From contig NZ_QHKS01000009.1 in assembly GCF_003353175.1 (NCBI RefSeq), forward strand, positions 1 through 64,000: a stretch of DNA of 64,000 nt, in the 5' to 3' direction. The notes beneath the pieces are model-generated. The model saw nothing but the letters and a program-made list of their open reading frames with translations, made no database searches and was not told where the DNA came from. How positions within the stretch are numbered: the stretch's first letter is position 1; each line of letters begins with the position of its first letter. The translations under genes were made by a program, and so were the position numbers. The DNA comes from Paraburkholderia lacunae (GTDB lineage: Bacteria > Pseudomonadota > Gammaproteobacteria > Burkholderiales > Burkholderiaceae). Positions 28,233 through 36,828 of the stretch are shown here, piece after piece.

Positions 28233-29057
28233 ATGAAAAAAATCTATCTCGCGGTACTGGCCGCTTGCCTGTCCGCCGGTGCTCACGCCCAGCATGCGGG
28301 CGACGACGTCGCCGTACTCGGCTGGTTTCATGTCATGCCGCAGGATTCGAGCACACCGCAGACCACCAACGTCGCGCCGACGCCGATCAATACGCCGCTG
28401 CGGCTGCCGAGCTCGTTCACGTCGGCCGGCACGGGCTTATCGACCAACAAAGCGGACACCGTCGGCCTCGTGTTCAGTCATTACCTCACCGACCACATCG
28501 CGGTGACGACGGTGGCGGGCGTACCGCCGGTCTTCAAGATCTATGGACACGGCACCATCAAGCCGCCAGGACCGGCGGGTGCGCTCGGCCAGCAGAATCT
28601 CGGCGATCCGCAGACCAATCCGATCGTGAAGAGCGTGCGTCAATGGAGCCCGGCGCTGCTGTTCCAGTACTACTTCAATGCGCCGACCGCGAAGTTCAGG
28701 CCTTTCGTCGGCATCGGCGTGTCGTACAACTGGTTCTCCGATATCCAGCTGAGCCCGAACTTCGTGCAGTCGACGCAGAACAACCTCGGCGCGGTGCTGG
28801 CAGCCGGCGCGGGCAAGCCCGGGCAGACGCAGGTGTCGGCGAAGGCTTCGTCGTCATGGCAGCCGGTGTTCAATGCGGGTCTGTCGTACAACATCACCGA
28901 TCACTGGGGCATGGTGGCGTCGGTCACGTACATCCCGCTCAAGACGACCTCGTCGGTGATCATCAAGGCGGCGGACGGCACGGAACTGGGTGTCTCCAAG
29001 GCGGAGCTGAAAGCGGATCCGATCATTTCGTTCCTGGCCGTCTCGTACAAGTTCTAG
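28233..29057 (+). CDS. OmpW/AlkL-family outer-membrane protein
   Basis: A 274-residue outer-membrane beta-barrel. A standard signal peptide (MKKIYLAVLAACLSAGAHAQ) precedes a series of alternating strands and the protein ends in LAVSYKF, the C-terminal Phe typical of barrel insertion. OmpW/AlkL proteins pass small hydrophobic molecules. It is longer than E. coli OmpW, with extra loop sequence. AAGGGGG stands before the start at 28233. It follows two DUF2957 lipoproteins, suggesting a common envelope role, perhaps in uptake or sensing of hydrophobic compounds (inference). Confidence 0.85.
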   Translation: MKKIYLAVLAACLSAGAHAQHAGDDVAVLGWFHVMPQDSSTPQTTNVAPTPINTPLRLPSSFTSAGTGLSTNKADTVGLVFSHYLTDHIAVTTVAGVPPVFKIYGHGTIKPPGPAGALGQQNLGDPQTNPIVKSVRQWSPALLFQYYFNAPTAKFRPFVGIGVSYNWFSDIQLSPNFVQSTQNNLGAVLAAGAGKPGQTQVSAKASSSWQPVFNAGLSYNITDHWGMVASVTYIPLKTTSSVIIKAADGTELGVSKAELKADPIISFLAVSYKF

Positions 29058-29093
29058 GTTCGGCGCAGACGCAGACGCAGATGCAGACGTGGC

Positions 29094-29129
29094 AAAGCCG
29101 GCGGCCCTTCCAGGGGGCCAGCCGGCTTT
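29094..29129 (+). terminator. Hairpin after the OmpW gene
   Basis: AAAGCCGGC pairs with GCCGGCTTT, with a further inner stem of GGCCC against GGGCC. Only a short, broken T-rich tail follows. Just before it stands a run of GCAGAC direct repeats. Confidence 0.65.
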
Positions 29130-29167
29130 GTCGTTCTGGATTTCGGGCGAAACGCGAAATTCAGGGC

Positions 29168-29228
29168 AAAAAAAAGCCCGCCTAAGTTGGCGGGCTGAAT
29201 CCATATCAGAGGAGACATGGAGGAGACA
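29168..29228 (-). ncRNA. Small RNA with anti-Shine-Dalgarno sequence, resembling the betaproteobacterial toxic sRNA
   Basis: A compact minus-strand unit of about 61 nt. Behind a promoter at 29263-29235 the predicted RNA starts near 29228, carries two C/U-rich tracts (GUCUCCUCC and GUCUCCUC) complementary to Shine-Dalgarno sequences, and ends in a perfect 8-bp hairpin (29175-29196, AGCCCGCC and GGCGGGCT) plus eight U. No reading frame is convincing. Established knowledge: Rfam holds a betaproteobacterial toxic small RNA family with an anti-Shine-Dalgarno stretch; I think this is a member, but that is recall, not a search. Confidence 0.75.
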
Positions 29229-29234
29229 AGACGA

Positions 29235-29263
29235 ACTATAGCAAACGATTTGGTGCGGCGCAA
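29235..29263 (-). promoter_or_regulatory. Promoter of the 29.2-kb small RNA
   Basis: On the minus strand TTGCGC (29263-29258), exactly 17 bases, then TATAGT (29240-29235). The distance to the start of the C/U-rich RNA is about 7 bases. Confidence 0.7.
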
Positions 29264-29344
29264 CATTTAAATTAGGGTTGACCCTCGCCGTTGCTTACAC
29301 GCAACACTTCGCTGATCGAATCAATGACGGCGCCAAGCGCCCGT

Positions 29345-29980
29345 CTAGTGACGCACCAGCGCCATCATCGCGCCGAAGCCAACAAACACCCCGCCCGTCA
29401 GCCGATTGAACATCTTCGCGACGCTGCGGCTCTTTAATTTGGCGCCGATCCGCGTGCCGAATCCGGCGTACACGAGATACCAGCTCACCTCGATGACCGC
29501 GAACGTGGCGACGAGGACGCCGAACTGCGGCAGCTTCGGCTGCGCGGCGTCGATGAATTGCGGCAGCAGCGCGGCGGCGAACAAAATCGCCTTCGGGTTG
29601 CTGCCGGCCACCAGGAAGCCATTGCGAAACAGCGCGGCGCGCGAGCGCGCAGGCTTTGCGGCCAGTTCGTCTGCTTCGCCGGCGGCGGCTTCGTCGGCCG
29701 GCGCACGCCATGCCTTGACGCCCAGATAGACGAGGTACGCGGCGCCGATCATGCGCAACGCGTTGAACATCGCCGGCCACGCTTCGAGAAACACGCCAAG
29801 GCCTGCCGCCGACACCGCCAGCATCAGCACCAGCGCCGACAGGCACCCGGCCATGGTCGCGCTGGAGCGGCGCAGGCCGTGCTGGGCGCCGTGAGTCATG
29901 ACCAGCAGCATGTTCGGGCCAGGAATCGCGGAAACGACGAAGACGGTGGCGACGAATAGCCACCAGGTATGCAGACTCAT
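29345..29980 (-). CDS. LysE/RhtB-family amino-acid exporter
   Basis: A 211-residue inner-membrane exporter with six hydrophobic segments. The family signature SAIPGPNMLLVMTHGAQHG (about 16-34) is clear, and GNPKAILFAAALLPQF-like sequence (here GSNPKAILFAAALLPQF) marks the second half. The start at 29980 (MSLHTWW) matches the family; the frame is open upstream but that part is not hydrophobic. Members export amino acids or homoserine lactones. The cargo is not evident. Confidence 0.9.
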   Translation of the reverse strand: MSLHTWWLFVATVFVVSAIPGPNMLLVMTHGAQHGLRRSSATMAGCLSALVLMLAVSAAGLGVFLEAWPAMFNALRMIGAAYLVYLGVKAWRAPADEAAAGEADELAAKPARSRAALFRNGFLVAGSNPKAILFAAALLPQFIDAAQPKLPQFGVLVATFAVIEVSWYLVYAGFGTRIGAKLKSRSVAKMFNRLTGGVFVGFGAMMALVRH

Positions 29981-30155
29981 GAGAATCGACGCGAGAAAAA
30001 GGATCGGGCGAGTATTATGCCCGCCCACCCGGATCCGCGGCGCAGCAGTACTGCCTGTCTTGCCACGGACAACCCGCGGCGGCTCAGCGCGGGAACAGTG
30101 AAATCGCCACGCCTCGCGGGCTCGCCTTCGCGCGACGCCGCTCGCACGCGCAGAT

Positions 30156-31025
30156 TCAGCGCCCTGCCCGCCGCGCCGCCACCTCGCCCAGCACCGCGAA
30201 GTCTTTCTCGCCGCCGCCGTGAGCCACCGCTTCCAGCAGGCTGTCGCGCACGACGCTCGCAATCGGCAGCGGCGTCGTCACCGCGTCGGCGGCGGCCAGT
30301 GCAAGGCGCACGTCCTTCAGCCCAAGGCGCGCCTTGAACAGTGCCGGCTCGTAGCACTGCTCCGCGATCATCTTGCCGTAGCCCTGATACACCGGGCCTG
30401 GGAAAATACCGCTTGTGATCACGTCGAGGAAATCCTGCATCGCGACGCCGTGCCCGGTCACCAGCGTCGCCGCCTCGCCGAGCGTCTCGACGGCGGAGGC
30501 CAGCATGAAGTTCGCCGCCAGTTTCATCACGTTCGCCTGCTGCGGCAGCGAACCGATCCGCCACGTTTTCTGGCCGATGGCGTCGAAAATCGGCTGAACG
30601 CGATCGATCGCCTCAGCCGGGCCGCCGGCGACGATCGTCAGCTTGCCCGCCGCCGCGACGTCCGGCCGCCCCATGACCGGCGCGGCGACGTAATTGACGC
30701 CGCGCGACGCGTGCGCCGTCGCCAGTTCCTCAGCGAGCGCCACCGAGATCGTCGCCATGTTCACGTGAATCAGGCCGCGCGCGGCATGCTCCAGCAGCGA
30801 CGCGGTGATGACGTCGCGCAGCGCGGCATCGTCGGCGAGCATCGAGAACACGGCGTCGCCCGCAAACGCTTCGGCAGGCGTCGCGACGATCCGCGCACCC
30901 GCTTCGGCGAGCTGCTGCGCGCGTTCCGGCGAGCGGTTCCACACACGCACCTGATGCCCGGCTTTCAAAATGTTTGCAACCATCGCGGCGCCCATCTCGC
31001 CGAGGCCGATAAAACCGATGTCCAT
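30156..31025 (-). CDS. NAD(P)-dependent beta-hydroxyacid dehydrogenase (3-hydroxyisobutyrate dehydrogenase family)
   Basis: A 289-residue beta-hydroxyacid dehydrogenase. The nucleotide-binding loop GLGEMG is at residues 7-12 and the catalytic Lys is Lys168 in NVMKLAANFM. The substrate motif normally DAPVSGG is here AAPVMGRPD (about 114-122), which points to the broader glyoxylate/succinic-semialdehyde reductase or imine-reductase-like branches rather than classical MmsB. It is upstream of, and on the same strand as, the LysE gene with 175 bases between. Confidence 0.87.
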   Translation of the reverse strand: MDIGFIGLGEMGAAMVANILKAGHQVRVWNRSPERAQQLAEAGARIVATPAEAFAGDAVFSMLADDAALRDVITASLLEHAARGLIHVNMATISVALAEELATAHASRGVNYVAAPVMGRPDVAAAGKLTIVAGGPAEAIDRVQPIFDAIGQKTWRIGSLPQQANVMKLAANFMLASAVETLGEAATLVTGHGVAMQDFLDVITSGIFPGPVYQGYGKMIAEQCYEPALFKARLGLKDVRLALAAADAVTTPLPIASVVRDSLLEAVAHGGGEKDFAVLGEVAARRAGR

Positions 31026-31119
31026 CTGTCGCTCCGTCTTCTAAAGAACTCGAAGTAAAGCACACCCGTACGACACCTGCAGGACAGCACGCATCGAAAC
31101 GCGGTGCGATACTGATGCG

Positions 31120-31926
31120 ATGGTCACCGCGACATTCCGCTTCTATGAGGAGCTGAACGATTTTCTCGCCCGGCCGCTGCGCCGGCGCGCGTTCAGTTAC
31201 GCCTGCGCGAACGGCGCCACCGCGAAGCACACGATCGAGGCGCTCGGCGTGCCGCACACGGAAGTCGAGCTGATTCTGGTGAACGGCGTATCGGTCGGTT
31301 TCAATCACCCGGTTTCGGACGGCGACCGCATCGCCGTCTATCCGAAGTTTGAAGCGCTCGACATCCAGCCGCTGTTGCGCGTGCGCGAGCGGCCGTTGCG
31401 CGTTGTGCGCTTCATCGCCGATGCGCATCTGGGCGGTCTCGCGCCGCTGCTGCGGCTCGCCGGCTTCGATACGCTCTACGACAACCATTACCCCGACGCG
31501 GATATCGAAACGCTCGCGGCCGAGGAACACCGCATCGTTCTGACGCGCGACCGCGAGTTATTGAAACGCCGCACCATCACGCATGGTTGCTACATACGCA
31601 CGCTGAGGCCCCGCGAACAGTTGCGCGAAGTGTTTGAACGGCTCGATCTGGCCGGCAGCGCGCGGCCGTTTCGCTTGTGCCTGATGTGCAATGCGCCGCT
31701 GCGGCGCATCGCCAAAGAAGAAGTTGCCGGCCGCGCGCCCGAGGGCGTGCTGGAACGGCATACGCAATTCGTCACCTGCGACGTCTGCCGGCGCGTGTTC
31801 TGGGAAGGCACGCACTGGCAAAGAATGCGCGCGCTGATGGACAGCGTGGCCGGTGCACCGGACCGGGTTGCCGGAGCAGCGCCCGAGCAGAAATCGAACG
31901 GCGCTCGCACGCCGGGCAAGCCCTGA
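31120..31926 (+). CDS. Mut7-C RNase and ubiquitin-like domain protein
   Basis: A 268-residue two-domain protein. Residues 1 to about 85 look like a ubiquitin/ThiS-like fold (VELILVNGVSVGFNHPVSDGDRIAVYP). The rest is Mut7-C, a PIN-like nuclease domain with acidic residues at Asp101 (FIADAHLG), Asp121 and Asp143 (TRDREL), plus a zinc ribbon with Cys187/Cys190 and Cys220/Cys223. The fusion is typical of the family; its RNA substrate is not known. It is divergent from the dehydrogenase gene. Confidence 0.88.
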   Translation: MVTATFRFYEELNDFLARPLRRRAFSYACANGATAKHTIEALGVPHTEVELILVNGVSVGFNHPVSDGDRIAVYPKFEALDIQPLLRVRERPLRVVRFIADAHLGGLAPLLRLAGFDTLYDNHYPDADIETLAAEEHRIVLTRDRELLKRRTITHGCYIRTLRPREQLREVFERLDLAGSARPFRLCLMCNAPLRRIAKEEVAGRAPEGVLERHTQFVTCDVCRRVFWEGTHWQRMRALMDSVAGAPDRVAGAAPEQKSNGARTPGKP

Positions 31927-31998
31927 GCGCCAGCGCTCACGTAACGCGCGGCGCGATGCGTACAATGCGGGATTACTTATCTGGCAGAGGCCTTCCGT

Positions 31999-32277
31999 AT
32001 GGCGATGAAAAAAACCGACCTTGAAAAGAACAAGGCACTCAAGCTGAACAACGCAATGAAACTGGCGACCGCCGACCGTTTCGGCAAAGCCGCGGCCGCC
32101 GAGCCGAAACTCGATCGCCGCGAACAGCGCAAGCTCGATCAGGCGCAGGGCCTCGTCGCCTTTGCCTGCAAGCTGGACAGCGAACTGGTCGCGCAACTGA
32201 AAGAACGGGCTGTCGCGCACCCGCACGGTATGACCGGACTGTTGAACGAAGTCATCAAACGCGGCCTCGCGGGTTAA
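31999..32277 (+). CDS. Conserved small basic protein, function unknown
   Basis: A 92-residue protein starting MAMKKTDLEKNKALKLNN. It is Lys/Ala-rich and mostly helical, with an ending (LLNEVIKRGLAG) that resembles the C-terminal helix of small DNA-binding ribbon-helix-helix proteins. I recognise no named family. It is followed by a strong shared terminator at 32351. Confidence 0.7.
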   Translation: MAMKKTDLEKNKALKLNNAMKLATADRFGKAAAAEPKLDRREQRKLDQAQGLVAFACKLDSELVAQLKERAVAHPHGMTGLLNEVIKRGLAG

Positions 32278-32350
32278 GGCTGCCGCGAGCGCCGTTGCTG
32301 CGCGGCGCCCGCGTGACGGGCCGGCAAACAACAAACCGCCGCACGAATAC

Positions 32351-32382
32351 AAAAAGGCCAGAGCAGAAGCTCTGGCCTTTTT
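32351..32382. terminator. Bidirectional terminator
   Basis: AAAAAGGCCAGAGC pairs with GCTCTGGCCTTTTT, 14 bp with loop AGAA. The A/T flanks make it work both for the 92-residue gene on the plus strand and for the small gene at 32411-32623 on the minus strand. Confidence 0.92.
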
Positions 32383-32410
32383 GCTGGTGACGCTGAACTA
32401 CAGCTTCAGC

Positions 32411-32623
32411 TTAGTTCGGCGTGCCCTTGTCGTTCGTGCCAGCTGCCGAAGCGGCTGCCGAAACCGGAGCGCGTTTGCCGTGCGTCTTCAGCTTCTTGAT
32501 GTGGTGCTTCTTCGGCATGCTAGCAGCGGCTTCCGGAGCTGCTGCGTCCGATGCCTGTGCGAAAGCTTGGACGGAAACCAGTGCGATCGAAGCTGCTGCG
32601 AGCGAGACGATAACCTTTTTCAT
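32411..32623 (-). CDS. Small exported Ala-rich protein, 70 residues
   Basis: A 70-residue protein with a standard signal peptide (MKKVIVSLAAASIALVSVQAFAQ) and a mature part of about 47 residues that is Ala-rich with a basic centre (PKKHHIKKLKTHGKR). GGGGAA before the ATG at 32623 fixes the start. Similar small periplasmic proteins are common in Burkholderia and have no known role. It ends 28 bases before the bidirectional terminator. Confidence 0.75.
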   Translation of the reverse strand: MKKVIVSLAAASIALVSVQAFAQASDAAAPEAAASMPKKHHIKKLKTHGKRAPVSAAASAAGTNDKGTPN

Positions 32624-32849
32624 GTGTTGTTCCCCAAACCTCAACGACTGAGTCAATGTGAATGAATAAGCTGCACGGCAAAGCAGACATGGCTTGAGCG
32701 CCTTCCCGCTTCCCGCGGGAGAGTATTACGCAGTGTAGGCGGTTTGTCATGCCTAAAACTCGATATGTATTTTCCGGGAGACACGTTGCTTTCTCGATGC
32801 TTTCACCCATTAAATACATCGCATTGGGGCAATTACCTAGGACATCGTT

Positions 32850-33602
32850 TTAGACCAGATTGCGCAGCAGGCTGGCGGTTTCCTGCAAGGTCGGCAGCAC
32901 CCGGTGCAGCGCGGCGTTTGCCGATTCCTGGCCGATCGGCATGCTGACGCTGATCGCCGCCACCACCGAGCCGTGCCGGTCACGCAACGGCACCGCGACA
33001 CCGCGCATACCCAGTTCCAGTTGCTGATCGGTCACCACATAGCCATTGCGGCGGATTTCGCCGAGCACTTCGCGCAACCGCCCGACGGTCGAATACGTGT
33101 ATGGCGTGAATACCTTGATCGGGTACGAGGCGAGCCACTGCTCGATATCCTCCGGCGCGCGAAACGCCAGCAGGACGAGGCCCGCCGACGACAACGGCGC
33201 AGGCGCCCGCGAGCCGAGGACGAATCCGACCGCCATCGCCCGGTTCACGCCATTGCGCGCGACGTAGACCACGTCGTGTTCGTCGAGAATCGCGACCAGT
33301 GCGGTTTCCTGCACGGTCGCCGTAATGCGCTGCAGGAAGGGCTGCACCGTGCGCGGCAAGCGCGCCGAATCCAGATACGACTGGCCAAGCCGCAGCACCC
33401 GCGGCGCTAGCCAGAACAGCTTGCCGTCGGTGTCCACGTAGCCGAGTTCGCGCAGCGTCAGCAGATAGCGGCGCGCCGCCGTACGCGACAGCGCCGCACG
33501 CGAGCCCACCATGGTCGGTGTCATGCGCGTGTGCTCTTCGTCGAATGCTTCGATGATCGCTAGCGCCTTGGCGGCGCCGGCGATCCAGTCTTTCTCGTCC
33601 AT
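32850..33602 (-). CDS. IclR-family transcriptional regulator (PcaR/PobR type)
   Basis: A 250-residue IclR regulator. The N-terminal winged helix shows AKALAIIEAFDEEHTRMTP and SRAALSRTAARRYLLTLREL (about residues 34-53), and the C-terminal effector domain follows. It resembles the PcaR/PobR group that controls protocatechuate and hydroxybenzoate genes, but no such operon is adjacent: upstream is decayed sequence. The target has probably been lost or lies elsewhere. Confidence 0.85.
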   Translation of the reverse strand: MDEKDWIAGAAKALAIIEAFDEEHTRMTPTMVGSRAALSRTAARRYLLTLRELGYVDTDGKLFWLAPRVLRLGQSYLDSARLPRTVQPFLQRITATVQETALVAILDEHDVVYVARNGVNRAMAVGFVLGSRAPAPLSSAGLVLLAFRAPEDIEQWLASYPIKVFTPYTYSTVGRLREVLGEIRRNGYVVTDQQLELGMRGVAVPLRDRHGSVVAAISVSMPIGQESANAALHRVLPTLQETASLLRNLV

Positions 33603-34263
33603 TGTGATTGCCTGAAAATCGGTCGGGCCGGCGGCTCAATCGTTCTGTGAACGCCATGGCTGTCGCGCGATTATCGCGCGATGAGCGCCCGACCAGGGGC
33701 CCGCAGCCTGTCCACTTGAAATCTCGACGCATCGGCTCGACGATGCCCACGCCGCGCGAAGTCCGCACGCATTCGCTGACAGAGTCCGTGAACGGCAGCG
33801 GTTCGAGACCGATTTCTTTACGCAGGTGGTTATCGAAGGTGCAGGAGTCGCCGGTGTGTTGCCGGTGCAAGTACCGGCGCATAGCGTCGGCGTGCTGTAG
33901 CTCGACGGCAAGGTGGAGAGTTTGCTGCAGCCGGTTTGTCGGCGTTGTGGCGTTTCAGCCGGGACCGATCCGCGCCCGTTCCGTTGCCAACCCACGCATT
34001 TTTCTCACCATTGCGCAGGCGGCACTATTACCTGTCGATGGCGAAGAGGAACTTCCACGGCTATTTGCAAGCGGACACCGTGCGCTACAAGAAGTATCTG
34101 TACGTGCTGCGGCCTCTGCTCGCCGTCAAATGGATCGATGCGGAACGCGGCACGCCGCCGAGCGGCCCGAGGGCGGCGCTGCCACGCTGAACGCATATCT
34201 ACGCGACATGATCCGCTCGTCGAGCCTCGGCACCGCCGCCGAAGCGCCGCGCGCCCTTCGACG
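33603..34263. other. Decayed region upstream of the IclR gene
   Basis: About 660 bases with no intact gene. The first 350 bases show nothing I can name. From about 33990 there is a degenerate nucleotidyltransferase fragment described separately. Confidence 0.5.
33990..34215 (+). pseudogene. Fragment of an RlaP/COG3541-like nucleotidyltransferase
   Basis: One frame reads RHYYLSMAKRNFHGYL and then KKYLYVLRPLLAVKWID with GTPP, the C-terminal half of the RlaP (COG3541) family as I remember it. A second frame a little downstream resumes with LNAYLRDM, close to the family's end, so a frameshift separates the two parts. The N-terminal catalytic half is absent. This is a recognition by motif only. 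Confidence 0.5.
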
Positions 34264-34515
34264 TCAAGCCGCGCGCGGCTGGGCGAACATTTTGGGTGTA
34301 TCCCCAGTGGGTGGGAACACGCACCAGCAGCCGTCGTCGTGCCGAAAGAAAAACAAACCGCGCGAGCCGGTTTCCAATGAGGCCTCGACGCGGACATAAC
34401 GCCTGCCACCCAGCCTGGTGCGGCTGAATTCGGTCACGTGAAGCGGAATCGAGGGTCCCGGCGCCAGCCATTTCTCGACCAGGAAACGCAGCGAATGCTC
34501 GCTCGCGGCTTTCAT
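34264..34515 (-). CDS. Small conserved-looking hypothetical protein, 83 residues
   Basis: An 83-residue protein with well-mixed composition, including RYVRVEAS and FFFRHDDGCWCVFPP, which does not look like random frame. The ATG overlaps the stop of the gene at 34512-34721 (ATGA), which implies translational coupling. No family is recognised. It overlaps the end of the decayed region, so it may be part of a recently inserted cassette. Confidence 0.5.
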   Translation of the reverse strand: MKAASEHSLRFLVEKWLAPGPSIPLHVTEFSRTRLGGRRYVRVEASLETGSRGLFFFRHDDGCWCVFPPTGDTPKMFAQPRAA

Positions 34516-34721
34516 GATCCGCTCCGGGCCGGTTTGTCTTGACGTGATTCGCGCGCGGCTTCGGTGCTTTCTTCACTGGCGCCGGCTGCGTCCGCATCGC
34601 GTTCGGCGGATGCGAGGGCCATGGCCCGGTTGGTCGCCGCCGCCCGCAGCGTACTGCAATGAACGGCATGCCTGATATCCGAAAGAAGGCGGACTAGCTG
34701 TCGTGCTGTTCTACGTTTCAT
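34512..34721 (-). CDS. Small hypothetical protein, 69 residues, coupled to the next gene
   Basis: A 69-residue protein starting MKRRTARQLVRLL, helical and rich in Ala, Arg and Glu. The start at 34721 follows a G-rich stretch. Its stop overlaps the next start by four bases, so the two form a small operon. A longer upstream extension is possible but not favoured. No known family. Confidence 0.4.
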   Translation of the reverse strand: MKRRTARQLVRLLSDIRHAVHCSTLRAAATNRAMALASAERDADAAGASEESTEAARESRQDKPARSGS

Positions 34722-35298
34722 TACACACCCCCGCACCGCACCAATAACTTCATAAAACACTTTAACTTTATGCCTGGATCGGGCGTCGCTGAAATGGTTT
34801 TGACAAAATAGCAACAGTTGCGCTTGCAAAATGAGATACGCAATCTTTGTACCGTCCGACTTCAATGTGCGCGCCTCGGAGCGTCGAAGTCTGTGCGGTG
34901 GCGAGCGGATGGCATCGATGAAAAGCCGGCGGAAGCGGCATGGGGAAGTCACTGCGAAGAACCCGAGTTATCCACGTCCGCCTATGGATAACTTCGGGAT
35001 AGCGGGTCGGACAGCTTGTGCGCGGAATCTTGATAAGACGGACCGGAGAGCGAACGCCGCCAAAGTTATCCCGTCCTCGTAGTTTTTCTACAGACGTGTT
35101 CCGCAAGGTTATGGTTTTCGCATGCCGTTGATGCGGCGGGGAATTTGAGACTTATCCACAGAAGGACTTAGCCCTTGTTAACTATTACTACATATGTATA
35201 CGGATGAAGTAAAAGACATAGGACAAGTACCGCTGCACGCTGAAATCAAAGGCTGAACATGCGCCAGGCAGTCACGGCCCAAATGTGGCCCGATGAAA
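34722..35298. other. Gene-free region with DnaA-box-like sequences
   Basis: This 577-base stretch has no convincing gene. It is locally AT-rich around 35160-35220. Three DnaA-box-type 9-mers are present: TTATCCACG (34968-34976), its inverted relative TATGGATAA (34983-34991) and the consensus TTATCCACA (35152-35160). Confidence 0.5.
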
Positions 35299-35994
35299 TC
35301 AGGGCGCTACAGCACTCCCGCTTGCAGGTTGCACAGACGCAGCCTGCGCTGACGCCGCGGGCGTCGCCGGAACGGACGATGGAGATGGCAACGGAACCGA
35401 GGCTTCGACCGGCACGGGCAACATGCGCGTCTCGATGTGGCTGTTTGACACCGGTTGCGTACGCACCACCGTCTGCAGATAGTGATCGACGAGGCCGAAG
35501 AAGCGGTCGTAGAACTTCCCCGATGGAATGGTTTCGCTTGAGATCTTTACCATCGCATCGCTGTTCGAACGGATCGGCAGCGACAACGATCCCAGCACGC
35601 TCAACCCGACACTCGCGGACGTATCGCTTTTCTTCAAGGCAAAGCCGTTTTGCACGGCGTTCACATAAACGATGCTCGTATCGCTCGCCTCTTCACCCGG
35701 CGTACAGACGACATGAAACTCAACGACGACGTGCGAATCCCCAGTGGGCTGAAAATTCTTCGTGCCGTCGACAGTATCGGTACGCGTCATGGTTGTCAGA
35801 TAGCCCTGGCTCAGCAGAGCGCGGCGCGCAGCTTCGCAGGTATCGGTGGTGTTCGAGTTGAAATTGCGGGCGTAGGGGCTCGCGCCCGTTTCGAACGATT
35901 CCTGCTGGAATTTCGGCTGCGGGGTGCTGCTGCAGGCGACAAGCGCGAGCAACCCGAGCGAGGCTGCGGTGGTTTTGAAAAACGAGGTGAACAT
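35299..35994 (-). CDS. DUF2242 lipoprotein
   Basis: A 231-residue predicted lipoprotein. Signal and lipobox LVAC (Cys at about 21) are followed by SSTPQPKFQQESF. The body matches DUF2242, a Burkholderiaceae envelope family, and the last 40 residues are a low-complexity Pro/Ala/Ser tail. No purine-rich Shine-Dalgarno stands before the ATG. The function is unknown. Confidence 0.85.
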   Translation of the reverse strand: MFTSFFKTTAASLGLLALVACSSTPQPKFQQESFETGASPYARNFNSNTTDTCEAARRALLSQGYLTTMTRTDTVDGTKNFQPTGDSHVVVEFHVVCTPGEEASDTSIVYVNAVQNGFALKKSDTSASVGLSVLGSLSLPIRSNSDAMVKISSETIPSGKFYDRFFGLVDHYLQTVVRTQPVSNSHIETRMLPVPVEASVPLPSPSSVPATPAASAQAASVQPASGSAVAP

Positions 35995-36177
35995 GATCGA
36001 TAGGAAGGGGCGCTACGTGAGCTCGAATGGAAATGCATTGTAGGGCCGTTGCGCAAGCTGCGTAAAAAGCGTGGAGCCCGCGCGTGGCGCCGCCTTACAT
36101 GGCGTGACGGCCCCGGTTGCGGCGTGGGTGGGGGCCGCTGCAATGTATAAGCAGAAAAGGAGGAAAGAAGCAGGCGC

Positions 36178-36828
36178 TCAGTTCGACGCCGCGGGCAATT
36201 CGTTCGACAACCCGGACGCGCCGATCGTCCCGGCAGCGTTGCCGGCGGGCATTGCAAAGGAATTGGCCCAGTAGCCCGGCGCTGCACAACGATCGGCCGA
36301 ACGCACCTCGCACATGCCGGCGGGCACGTCCGGCTGCTGCGCCGCGTCTTCCGGGCCGGCCACTTTAGCAAAGTCTTCGACGCGCAAGCTCACCTTCTGC
36401 GCGTACGCCTGCGAGCCGCCGTAGTTCTTGAGCGCAGCGTTCAGGTCGCCATTGGCCGAGCGCATGTAGCCGTACAGGATCGCCGAACCGACGTCGATGT
36501 TAGTGGTCGGCTCGGTCAGATCCTTCACGTGTCGCAGCATTCCTCTGTGGGCGCCTGGCACGACCTGCATCAGGCCGGTTGCGCCGTTGGCGCCCTTGGC
36601 CTTGTCCTTGAAGCGGGATTCGATCGAGATGATCGCCAGCAGCAGTGCCGGCGGAAGTGAATACTTCGAGGCGGCGGATTGCACCGCGTCCGAAATCTTT
36701 TGAGCCTTGTCCTTCGCCAGACCGAACTTTTGCGTCAGATACGCGGACATGCGGTTGGTGTTCTCCTCAGCCGTTGCGGCTTGCATCAGGCCGAGCGAAA
36801 GCACGATCAGGCAAAGTAACCGGCTCAT
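36178..36828 (-). CDS. Lytic transglycosylase, SLT-type
   Basis: A 216-residue exported lytic transglycosylase that cleaves peptidoglycan. The signal peptide ends near ATAEE. The catalytic Glu is in AIISIESRF (about 65-73), followed by GATGLMQVVPGAH and LNAALKNYGGS, the classic SLT motifs. About 75 residues without known motif follow. It resembles the small SLT proteins linked to secretion systems or pili, but no such cluster is adjacent. A TATAAT box lies at 36866-36861 on the minus strand. Confidence 0.88.
   Translation of the reverse strand: MSRLLCLIVLSLGLMQAATAEENTNRMSAYLTQKFGLAKDKAQKISDAVQSAASKYSLPPALLLAIISIESRFKDKAKGANGATGLMQVVPGAHRGMLRHVKDLTEPTTNIDVGSAILYGYMRSANGDLNAALKNYGGSQAYAQKVSLRVEDFAKVAGPEDAAQQPDVPAGMCEVRSADRCAAPGYWANSFAMPAGNAAGTIGASGLSNELPAASN

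Noticed and set aside
31924..31939. Hairpin TGAGCG/CGCTCA at the end of the Mut7-C gene as terminator
   Set aside because: The stem is only six pairs, begins in the stop codon and has no T run.
34831..35082. An 83-codon plus-strand frame with a TTGACA upstream
   Set aside because: Composition is irregular, no -10 stands at the right distance from TTGACA, there is no Shine-Dalgarno, and it crosses the DnaA-box-like sites.
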